Source: Deltaproteobacteria bacterium (GTDB lineage Bacteria; Myxococcota; XYA12-FULL-58-9; JAUUZB01). From it: DNA of 13,054 nt. Under the pieces are notes generated by a model. The model had not been told where the DNA came from. It did not search any database and saw only the letters and a list, made by a program, of their open reading frames with translations. Every line of letters starts with the position of its first letter. Positions within the stretch are counted from its first letter, which is position 1. Positions 1-5,559 of the stretch are shown piece by piece. Location: assembly GCA_030590185.1 (NCBI GenBank), contig JAUUZB010000018.1:1-13054 (forward strand). Reading direction: 5' to 3'. The position numbers were made by a program, and so were the translations under genes.

Positions 1-1368
1 ACGGTGACGCTCTCTGCCGTAGGTTGCTTGAGTGCCACCGACTACACCAAGCCCGATCGGATTTTTATCGAGCCTGACTGTCATGCTGGCGAGTGCGTGG
101 CGAGGTTCTACGTTGACGTTGACGCCAGCGGAGCCGATACGGGCCTCTCCTGGGCAGATGCCTTCACCAACCTAGCCGACGCTCTCGGTCGCACTCCCGA
201 TATCGTCAGTAACTCAGGCGGAGCTGATCGCGTCGAGGTTTGGATCGCGAGCGGGACGTATTCGCCGCCGGCGACCCAGGAGTTCGGACTCGCCGATCAT
301 CATGAGCTCTATGGTGGCTTCTCTGGAGAGGAAACGGAGCGTAGCGAGCGTGATTGGGTGGCGAATCCAACCGCTCTCACGAGGACGGGCTGCGAGAATA
401 GCGGGATAATCTCGAACGACGGATCGAGTGGCACAGAGGGCGTGATCCTGGACGGCCTTACCTTTGAAGGGACCACGGATTGCGATGGCACGGCCGTGCT
501 ATTCTCGCGGGGCGAGCTCCTCGTCGCGAACTGCTCGTTCACGGGTAATTGGCAGGGCATCAGCGCCTCGGGCTCTCTCCACGTCCGCGACTGTAGCTTT
601 TCAAACCTGGTCAGCCAACAGGGCGCCGCGATTCAGTTGACGCACGTCGATAGCGATGCACAAAGCTCCATCATTGGATCCCACTTTGAGGACAACACGG
701 CGACCTGCGATTGGACTTGCGGGGGAGGCGCGGTCAGTGTCTCGTCCTACGCGGGCAACGAGAACTCAAAAATCACCATTATCAACTCGACCTTCATGCA
801 GAACTCTTTCGAACCTAGCGGTAGCTCAAATGGAGGAGGGGGGGGCGCCGTGTTTATCTGGGGTGTCTCCGTCGAAATCAGCAACTCGGTATTCTGGGCC
901 AATGCGACTTTCGACAACTTCGGGCTTGGCGGGGCGGTTTTCGCGAAGGAGGCAACCTCGTCGGATACGCCCATCCTGGTCACCGTCGCCAACAGCACCT
1001 TCGTTGGTAACAGGTCGGACTACGGCGGGGCAATCTATGCGAGATCCTACTTCAATCCTCTGGACAGCTCGGTGGTCAACAGCATCTTCGAAGGTAATCA
1101 AACGTACGAAGGCACCAATGACGTCGAAGCGAACGCTGCCGTGTCCTCAAATTGCATAACGAGCTCCGCGGATTTCGTCGACGCGGGGAACCGGGATTTC
1201 CGTCTCAGTGCTACCTCACCCTGTACAGATGACGCCAGCGCGTACAAGTTGCCCCACGACTCGTACGACCTCGACGATGACGGTAACCTGGCTGAGCGGC
1301 TGCCCATCGACCTGGCAGGCAACCCGCGCATCATTGGCGTGCTCGACCACGGAGCGTTCGAGCGCTGA
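1..1368 (+). CDS. Beta-helix surface lipoprotein with choice-of-anchor Q-like C-terminus (5' end cut by window)
   Basis: The frame is open from base 1; the first usable start is GTG at 4, but only a short LSAVGC lipobox-like stretch lies inside the window, so the signal peptide probably begins upstream and the gene is 5' partial. Counting from GTG: residues 36-61 (YVDVDASGADTGLSWADAF...) match the opening of secreted parallel beta-helix proteins, followed by the GGFSGEETERSERDW segment (104-118). Residues about 178-365 repeat FxxN plus GGA[V/I] motifs (FEDN, FMQN, FWAN, FVGN, FEGN; GGAVS, GGAVF, GGAIY), the pattern of polymorphic outer-membrane (Pmp-like) repeats. The end (FRLSATSPC...LPIDLAGNPRIIG...HGAFER) matches the choice-of-anchor Q type. 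Inferred role: a lipid-anchored surface protein, perhaps an adhesin or carbohydrate binder; no catalytic residues are recognisable. It converges on the PEGA gene. Confidence 0.8.
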   Translation, partial: TVTLSAVGCLSATDYTKPDRIFIEPDCHAGECVARFYVDVDASGADTGLSWADAFTNLADALGRTPDIVSNSGGADRVEVWIASGTYSPPATQEFGLADHHELYGGFSGEETERSERDWVANPTALTRTGCENSGIISNDGSSGTEGVILDGLTFEGTTDCDGTAVLFSRGELLVANCSFTGNWQGISASGSLHVRDCSFSNLVSQQGAAIQLTHVDSDAQSSIIGSHFEDNTATCDWTCGGGAVSVSSYAGNENSKITIINSTFMQNSFEPSGSSNGGGGGAVFIWGVSVEISNSVFWANATFDNFGLGGAVFAKEATSSDTPILVTVANSTFVGNRSDYGGAIYARSYFNPLDSSVVNSIFEGNQTYEGTNDVEANAAVSSNCITSSADFVDAGNRDFRLSATSPCTDDASAYKLPHDSYDLDDDGNLAERLPIDLAGNPRIIGVLDHGAFER

Positions 1369-1415
1369 GACGTTCGACGTACGACGTCGAGCCAACCCGT
1401 TGTGAGGATCTCAGC
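1364..1415. terminator. Nested hairpin between convergent genes, possible bidirectional terminator
   Basis: Inner perfect inverted repeat TCGACGT (1374-1380) / ACGTCGA (1384-1390) with a 3-base loop, extendable by a G-T wobble and a G-C pair. Outer perfect 7-base repeat GCTGAGA (1364-1370) / TCTCAGC (1409-1415). The outer arms overlap or abut the stop codons of the two convergent genes. There is no T-run on either strand, so classical intrinsic termination is uncertain. Confidence 0.4.
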
Positions 1416-2777
1416 TCAAAGATCGAGACGGATGCGAAACAATCCACCACCAACCGTTGGCTCCACCACGACGACGGTCTCCAACGTCGGCGGCCGCGAA
1501 GCGAACAGATAACCGCCGAGCCCGGCGAGAACAGCGCCCGCACTAAACGCCACCGCTGCAATCGCAACCAAAATGTTGTGAGTCCTTATCCCCTCCTCCA
1601 CGCGGGCGTAACTCTCGTCCAAGGCATAGTGATTCGTCGCGGCGTCCACGAGCTCGTAATCCTGCTCAATCTCGTCACGCACCGGTCCGAAGGCAACACC
1701 GATCAAAACGGCGCCGGTGATCGCCATCGCAGCCGCGCTACCCATCGAGGCCCAGCCGCCGATCCGTCTGCTCGTGCGAGTCTCATTCACCACGGCCTGT
1801 CGTTTGAGGAATGCCTGCTCGGGCTCGAGTTGCCGGGTGAGCTCGTAGGTGCTGCCTCCGATTACCGTCACTGACTCAGCCACCGGCACATGCCCGTCCA
1901 AGAACAGCGCCACCCGGTGCTTGCCGCGCAGCTCGAGTTCGAGCGGAGTGGTGCCTCTCAACTCGTCGTCGATATAGACCGCCGCACCCGGCGTCGACGT
2001 TGTCACATCGAGCGTACCGAGCCAGCTCTCTGCATACCACTGCGTGAAGGACAACTCGTCCGGGATCCTTCTGTCCTGATACGCCGCCAGGTACGCCCAC
2101 CAAGCGGCCTTTCTCGGACGAACCTCCTTTTGCCACGATTCGAACGAAGCCGGCGCGAGACCGGCATCCTCAGCTGCGCGGGCATACACGTCATACCGGA
2201 TCCAGGTGTCGCGGGGCACGCCGAGGGTCACCCACGGCCGCCGCTCTCGTTCCGGTGGCCGCATTGGGTTCGAGGCGGTCATCCCACTAGAAACCGTCGC
2301 CTCCTGGGGCAGCAAGAGTCGCTCGATCAGGGCTTTCGACGCCACCATGAGGGACTTCACGTCGCCGGCCACGAACTGACTGACCCGAGCTGTTACGACA
2401 GCATGGTGCACGTCGATGAGCTTCCCGGATACGACCCATTCACCCTCGACTCGGGCAATCCTCCAAGAGATGATGTGAGCCATGCCCAACGCCCCGCCCA
2501 TTTCTGCGAAGCAGGAAATCTCCTCACACCCGGCCAGATCCTTCTGCTTTTCGAAATCCAGCATCGCCTCGATGTCACTCGGGCCGATGACTTCGCCATC
2601 CACCAGCTCGTGGGCAGCGGCCAGAAGACCCTCGTCGAACAGGACTCGCGGGATTTCGTGCGTGCCTTCGTCGAAGACGGTTGGGATCATTGCGACGTTT
2701 TGGGGTTGCGCCCCTGCGGGGGTCGAGAGCACCGAGCACACGGATATGAGTGCGACAACACGCGTCCCAGTTGTCAT
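1416..2777 (-). CDS. Secreted PEGA-domain protein with two C-terminal membrane segments
   Basis: 453 aa. ATG at 2777 is preceded by a GGGAGGG ribosome binding site (2781-2787), which fixes the start. Residues 1-23 are a signal peptide (cleavage likely after AGA). Residues about 27-156 form a TolB/CsgG-like domain seen in myxobacterial envelope proteins, with a C84/C89 pair in LAGCEEISCFAEMGGALGM and the alpha/beta sequence HIISWRIARVEGEWVVSGKL. Residues about 180-250 are Trp-rich and unrecognised (WVTLGVPRDTW, WWAYLAAY). A PEGA domain follows at about 254-318 (GTLDVTTSTPGAAVYIDD, GTTPLELELRGKHRVAL). Two hydrophobic spans (about 339-364 and 401-427) enclose an acidic loop. PEGA domains bind or scaffold surface structures; the specific role is unknown. 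The likely placement is periplasmic with a C-terminal membrane anchor. It is transcribed alone, convergent with the beta-helix gene. Confidence 0.8.
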   Translation of the reverse strand: MTTGTRVVALISVCSVLSTPAGAQPQNVAMIPTVFDEGTHEIPRVLFDEGLLAAAHELVDGEVIGPSDIEAMLDFEKQKDLAGCEEISCFAEMGGALGMAHIISWRIARVEGEWVVSGKLIDVHHAVVTARVSQFVAGDVKSLMVASKALIERLLLPQEATVSSGMTASNPMRPPERERRPWVTLGVPRDTWIRYDVYARAAEDAGLAPASFESWQKEVRPRKAAWWAYLAAYQDRRIPDELSFTQWYAESWLGTLDVTTSTPGAAVYIDDELRGTTPLELELRGKHRVALFLDGHVPVAESVTVIGGSTYELTRQLEPEQAFLKRQAVVNETRTSRRIGGWASMGSAAAMAITGAVLIGVAFGPVRDEIEQDYELVDAATNHYALDESYARVEEGIRTHNILVAIAAVAFSAGAVLAGLGGYLFASRPPTLETVVVVEPTVGGGLFRIRLDL

Positions 2778-2807
2778 GTGCCCTCCCGGCTCGATTGACC
2801 ATCCAGG

Positions 2808-2836
2808 AGCATAGTCGGCCGAAGCGCCGAGGTCGA
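2808..2836 (-). promoter_or_regulatory. Candidate sigma70-type promoter of the PEGA gene
   Basis: On the minus strand TCGACC (2831-2836) lies 17 bases before TATGCT (2808-2813), each 4/6 to consensus. The predicted transcription start is near 2801, giving a leader of about 24 bases that contains the GGGAGGG site. Inferred from motif and spacing only. Confidence 0.35.
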
Positions 2837-3008
2837 GCGCCGGCTCGATTTCGAGCGAGATGTGGATCAGCGGGCCCCACCACGCTCAGTTTCGGCTGTG
2901 CCCCGTATCGGCCGAAGGGCGCTCTACGGCCCATCGCCGGAGGTTACCGTATCCGCACCGCCGTGCGAGCCCCGCTCCGAGTCGTGATGGTATCCAGCAC
3001 CGCCGTCC
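2837..3008. other. Intergenic stretch, nothing recognised
   Basis: GC-rich sequence between the PEGA promoter and the left island repeat. Open frames crossing it lack domain-like sequence or a convincing ribosome binding site. It could hold the decayed end of another cassette upstream of the left repeat, but nothing supports a named gene. Confidence 0.4.
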
Positions 3009-3201
3009 GGGCGTAGCAACGACTCGTCAGCTTTCAGCCAAGCGGTACGGGCGTGCGCGTTAGGCGGACCGCAGGGCGAGCGAGCGTAGCGAGCGAGGTC
3101 CGAGCGCAGCGAGGACGGAGCGCGAAGCGCGACCCCGGAGGGAGGCCGGCCCAGTGCGCGCAGCGCGCGGGGCAACGCCCAAAATAAGACGACATCTGAT
3201 G
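3009..3201 (+). repeat. Left copy of island direct repeat, with GTTAGGC core-like site
   Basis: Shared with 3844-4060 in the same orientation. Blocks in order: GGGCG-x-AGCAACGACT (from 3009), TCAGCCAAGCGG, ACGGGCGT, CGCGTTAGGCGGACCG (GTTAGGC at 3059-3065), a run of short palindromic GAGCG/CGAGC words ending CCCCGGAGGGAGGCCG, and GCGGGGCAACGCCCAAAA (GGCAACGCCC at 3171-3180). Differences are scattered point changes, a longer GGACCG-to-GAGCG spacer in the right copy, and a divergent stretch before GCGGGG. The part before GTTAGGC resembles the right half of an integron attC site, but a complementary RYYYAAC box is not clear. Confidence 0.8.
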
Positions 3202-3278
3202 GGGAGAAATGTCGGGGGAGCCGACAGTGACCCAATACTTCCCAGATTGAAGGCCTAGCCGGTGGGCTCGCGGAGGGT

Positions 3279-3284
3279 TAGGAT
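3279..3284 (+). promoter_or_regulatory. -10-like hexamer directly before the antitoxin start (possible leaderless promoter)
   Basis: TAGGAT (TANNNT pattern) ends 6 bases before the ATG at 3291, placing transcription start at or next to the A of ATG. No convincing -35 is found at 16-18 bases (TTGAAG at 3247 is 26 bases away). The GGAGGG at 3272-3277 is too far and the AGGGG at 3285-3289 too close to the ATG for a normal ribosome site. Confidence 0.3.
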
Positions 3285-3290
3285 AGGGGC

Positions 3291-3536
3291 ATGAGTACGT
3301 TGAGGGCAGTGGTCGACAACGGTCGCGTGAGCATCGAGGTCGAGTACCCCGACGGCACCGAGGTAGATGTGACCGTGGCCGAAATAGAAGCCGGGGATGG
3401 CAAGGATCCGTTTGCGAAGATGGATCCAGAGGAGCGTGCCCGGCTCCAGGCGGTGCTGGCTGAAAGTCGTGCCGAGCACGAGGCCGGCAAAGGCATCCCA
3501 GCGGAAGAAATCGCCCGTCGCCTCCGAGTCCTTTAG
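3291..3536 (+). CDS. Antitoxin of a type II toxin-antitoxin pair
   Basis: 81 aa. Residues 1-30 (MSTLRAVVDNGRVSIEVEYP, then DGTEVDVTV) resemble small beta-strand antitoxins of the AF2212/DUF104-like sort, which open with RAVVxxGRI and end the strand with GTEVxVTV. Residues 45-81 form an amphipathic helix with RelB/ParD-like spacing (ARLQAVLAESRAEHEAGKG, IPAEEIARRLRVL), which would wrap the toxin. It lies 3 bases before the toxin gene, the normal order. Family knowledge: such proteins neutralise the toxin and repress their own operon. The exact antitoxin family is uncertain; the assignment rests largely on the neighbour. Confidence 0.75.
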   Translation: MSTLRAVVDNGRVSIEVEYPDGTEVDVTVAEIEAGDGKDPFAKMDPEERARLQAVLAESRAEHEAGKGIPAEEIARRLRVL

Positions 3537-3539
3537 CCG

Positions 3540-3833
3540 GTGCAGGTCACTGTTTCGCCGCGAGCTTGGAAGCAGCTCGCCGAGCTCGTCTTGTGGTGGC
3601 GCGAAAACCGGACCGCTGCAGCGGACCATCTCGAGCAGGAATTCCTGCGGGTGTTGGAGCTCTTGGCAGACCATCCTCGCGCCGGGAGGGTCTATCAGGA
3701 CGATGAGCGCTACCGCACCTATCCCCTGAAGAAGACGCCCTACCGGATGTTCTATCTCATCGATGAGGACGCTGGCGTACTTGAGGTCGACGCGATCTGG
3801 AGCTCGATGCGTGGCGAGGGACCGCCTCTGTGA
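3540..3833 (+). CDS. ParE/RelE-superfamily toxin
   Basis: 97 aa, the usual size. Pattern in order: N-terminal strand and helix (VTVSPRAWKQLAELVLWW), second helix with the family ADHP turn (LELLADHPRAGRVY, about 39-52), then the C-terminal sheet YRTYPLKKTPYRMFYLIDED and the ending VDAIWSSMRGEGPPL. This matches the ParE tail consensus of an aromatic strand followed by W-x-x-x-RGxGPPL. The start is GTG at 3540, 3 bases after the antitoxin stop; there is no clear ribosome site, so translation is probably coupled. ParE members poison DNA gyrase and RelE members cleave mRNA on the ribosome; sequence alone does not settle which, though the overall form is closer to ParE. The island repeat begins 10 bases after the stop. 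Confidence 0.88.
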   Translation: MQVTVSPRAWKQLAELVLWWRENRTAAADHLEQEFLRVLELLADHPRAGRVYQDDERYRTYPLKKTPYRMFYLIDEDAGVLEVDAIWSSMRGEGPPL

Positions 3834-3843
3834 GAGTCTCGGC

Positions 3844-4060
3844 GGGCGAAGCAACGACTTGTCATTTCTCAGCCAAGCGGCACGGGCGTACGCGTTAGGC
3901 GGACCGTGAGGAGGGCGAGAGATATGAACGAGCGAGCGTAGCGAGTGAGGTCCGAGCGAAGCGAGGACGGAGCGCGAAGCGCGACCCCGGAGGGAGGCCG
4001 ATCAGATCTCCTACCCTCATCAGCGTGCGGGGCAACGCCCAAAAAAGAAGACACCTGGTG
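3844..4060 (+). repeat. Right copy of island direct repeat, with GTTAGGC core-like site
   Basis: Second copy of the 3009-3201 repeat, starting just after the toxin stop. GTTAGGC is at 3894-3900 and GGCAACGCCC at 4031-4040. About 18 extra bases (GAGAGATATGAAC region) follow GGACCG, and the segment before GCGGGG differs from the left copy. With the left copy it explains all of the gene-free DNA around the toxin-antitoxin pair. Confidence 0.8.
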
Positions 4061-4110
4061 CGGCGGCACCAAAAGGAATTCGAAAGCCCCAGCCGCTGGC
4101 GGTGCCGAGC

Positions 4111-4130
4111 GGTGATCTCGAGGGATCACC
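4111..4130 (-). terminator. Hairpin downstream of the PilZ gene
   Basis: Perfect 7-base inverted repeat GGTGATC / GATCACC with a 6-base loop, 5 bases beyond the PilZ stop. There is no T-run after it, so it may be an RNA-stabilising hairpin or a weak terminator. Confidence 0.4.
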
Positions 4131-4135
4131 GTCGC

Positions 4136-4477
4136 TCAGGCTTCCTCGATCTTCTCCTTGACGAACTCCGACAGGGAACGCATGTCCGCCACCGAGATGT
4201 CGGTGAGGCGCAGCCCGTTTCCTTGCAGGCCGCCAGCCCGATCCGAACCGGCCTTGGTGGACCAGACCACGTAGCCGGCGCAATTGAGGCGGGCGCCGGT
4301 GGGCAAGGTGAAGGTGAGGTCGAGCTCCTTGCCAAAGGCAAAGGGATCCATCTCGATGAAGACGCCACCGAGACTGATGTTCCGGATCCGAGCCGAGGAG
4401 ACAGCGCCGCCGGATTTGAGGCGAACGCTGACGGTGATGTCCGAATCGATGCGTCGATGTACCCGTTTATCTGCCAT
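4136..4477 (-). CDS. Single-domain PilZ protein, probable cyclic-di-GMP effector
   Basis: 113 aa. Both c-di-GMP binding signatures are intact: RxxxR at residues 5-9 (RVHRR) and NxSxxG at 33-38 (NISLGG), followed by GVFIEMDPFAFGKELDLTF and VVWS strands, the beta-barrel of PilZ, and a closing helix (MRSLSEFVKEKIEEA). The domain fills the whole protein, so it probably acts by binding a partner after sensing the second messenger. There is no signal peptide, so it is cytosolic. Start ATG at 4477 has GAGG (4480-4483) closely upstream. A weak promoter is proposed at 4498-4527. It stands alone between the island and the MBL gene; the target process (motility, polysaccharide, development) cannot be read from context. 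Confidence 0.92.
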   Translation of the reverse strand: MADKRVHRRIDSDITVSVRLKSGGAVSSARIRNISLGGVFIEMDPFAFGKELDLTFTLPTGARLNCAGYVVWSTKAGSDRAGGLQGNGLRLTDISVADMRSLSEFVKEKIEEA

Positions 4478-4497
4478 GACCTCTTTCGTCCGCGGTC

Positions 4498-4527
4498 ATA
4501 ATCCCACCTTAAGATACGTCACTGCAA
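4498..4527 (-). promoter_or_regulatory. Weak candidate promoter of the PilZ gene
   Basis: Minus strand TTGCAG (4522-4527), an 18-base spacer, then GATTAT (4498-4503; 4/6 to TATAAT). It would give a leader of about 14 bases carrying the GAGG site. Motif evidence only. Confidence 0.22.
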
Positions 4528-4544
4528 GGGTGGCTGTTGAGGGC

Positions 4545-5492
4545 CTAGCTCTGCCGATCGAGCCAAACTTCCAACCCCTGGGCGTTGAGCTCGAGGTCCA
4601 TGCCCCACAGGTCGAGCAGCTCGCTGCGGTCTTGGGCGCAACCGTGGTCGGCGGCGCGTTGGACCATTAGATCCGTGAGGTCGGCGAGGATCCGCTGATG
4701 GCGCTCGGGGCTGTCGCGGTGCTCGTTGGCCACGGCGACCGAGGCGTCGAGGGTGGAGTGCAGATCGGCCGCGAGCTCTTCGAGGTTGGTGACCTCCCCG
4801 AAGTGGGTGAGGAAGATGCGCCGCGGGTCCAGGGCGAGGAGGCGGTCGATGGAGGCCTTGGCGGGCTCCGGCTCGAACTGCACCGGTGAGGTGCTCGGGA
4901 AGATGAACGGGCCGGCGTCGGTGTCGAGCTCGCGGTAGGCGAGGCCGAAGACGTCGCCGGAGAAGATGCCCGCGCTGGTGGGGTCCCACACGGAGAGATG
5001 GTGTCGGGCGTGGCCGGGGGTATCGTAAAAGTGCAGGGGCCGGCCGGCGAGCTCGAGGGTGAAGGCGTCGGGGGCCTCTAGGACTCGATCGGCGGGGACC
5101 GGGATCAGCTCGCCGTAGCTGGCGCGGTAGGTTTCTTCGCCGTAGACCGCGATGACACCGGCGATGAGCGTGGTCGGATCGATGAGGTGACGGGCGCCCT
5201 TGGGGTGCGCCACTAGCTTGGCGTTGGGCAGGGTCCGCATCAGGGAGCCGGCACCGCCGGCGTGGTCGAGGTGGACGTGGGTGACGATCACCAGGTCGAC
5301 GTCGGCGGGGTCGAGGTCTTGGCCGGCGAGGGCGGCGAGGAGGCGGGGGGTGGAGGGGTTGGTGCCGGTCTCGATGAAGGCGGCGTGGCCGTCTTGGACG
5401 ACGAGATAGCTGGCGGCCAGGCCGGGGCGAACGTAAGCGGTGTCGATGAGGTGGATGCCGTGGGCGAGGGGGGTGCTGGGCGGAGCGGTCAT
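4545..5492 (-). CDS. Metallo-beta-lactamase-fold hydrolase
   Basis: 315 aa. The MBL metal ligands are complete: H72-x-H74-x-D76-H77 in THVHLDHAGG, a His cluster at 161-165 in DTPGHARHHLSVWD, bridging D180 in GIFSGDVFG, and H230 in FLTHFGEV. This predicts a dinuclear metal hydrolase of the glyoxalase-II-like branch, cytosolic since there is no signal peptide. The C-terminal 75 residues (about 235-315) are helical and probably line the substrate pocket. The substrate is unknown; nothing nearby suggests a pathway. The start at 5492 has no purine-rich ribosome site (CCTGACCCCC before ATG) but sits at the expected transcription start of a promoter with a perfect -35. It follows the M14 gene on the same strand after 67 bases, but appears to be expressed independently. 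Confidence 0.9.
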   Translation of the reverse strand: MTAPPSTPLAHGIHLIDTAYVRPGLAASYLVVQDGHAAFIETGTNPSTPRLLAALAGQDLDPADVDLVIVTHVHLDHAGGAGSLMRTLPNAKLVAHPKGARHLIDPTTLIAGVIAVYGEETYRASYGELIPVPADRVLEAPDAFTLELAGRPLHFYDTPGHARHHLSVWDPTSAGIFSGDVFGLAYRELDTDAGPFIFPSTSPVQFEPEPAKASIDRLLALDPRRIFLTHFGEVTNLEELAADLHSTLDASVAVANEHRDSPERHQRILADLTDLMVQRAADHGCAQDRSELLDLWGMDLELNAQGLEVWLDRQS

Positions 5493-5498
5493 GGGGGT

Positions 5499-5527
5499 CA
5501 GGTAGCGGGTCGAGGTGGTGGTGTCAA
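5499..5527 (-). promoter_or_regulatory. Promoter of the MBL gene with consensus -35, leaderless geometry
   Basis: Minus strand TTGACA (5522-5527), a perfect -35, then 17 bases and TACCTG (5499-5504) as a weak -10, then 6 bases to the ATG at 5492. Transcription would begin at or next to the start codon, in keeping with the missing ribosome site. Confidence 0.45.
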
Positions 5528-5559
5528 AGCGGCGGCGCAGAGTCCGACGGGGTCGGGCC

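Larger units (their letters stand above)
3059..3900 (+). mobile_element. Cassette-like unit: toxin-antitoxin pair between two GTTAGGC core-like sites
   Basis: GTTAGGC occurs at 3059-3065 and 3894-3900, exactly 835 bases apart, each in the same extended context (CGCGTTAGGCGGACCG). GTTAGGC fits the integron GTTRRRY core, and cutting at G^TT would release one circle-sized unit holding the two genes followed by an attC-like tail. Toxin-antitoxin pairs are common in sedentary chromosomal integron cassettes. Against this: no integrase is in the window, the matching left box is degenerate (AGCAAC), the predicted hairpin is weak, and homology continues about 140-160 bases past the core. A repeat-borne mobile toxin-antitoxin unit of another kind is an equal alternative. 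Confidence 0.3.

Noticed and set aside
1890..2798. 302-codon plus-strand frame opposite the PEGA gene
   Set aside because: Antisense to a gene with a signal peptide, PEGA domain and ribosome site; the product is Arg/His/Pro-rich without family features.
2924..3235. Minus-strand open frame with a PPSGVALRAPSSLRSD stretch; a similar frame at 3869-4129
   Set aside because: Both are translations of the GAGCG-rich palindromic island repeat; the sequence reflects the DNA repeat, with no ribosome site or domain.
4519..4989. 156-codon minus-strand frame rich in Arg/Pro/His within the MBL gene
   Set aside because: Alternate-frame shadow of the MBL gene, whose metal ligands are all intact in the chosen frame.
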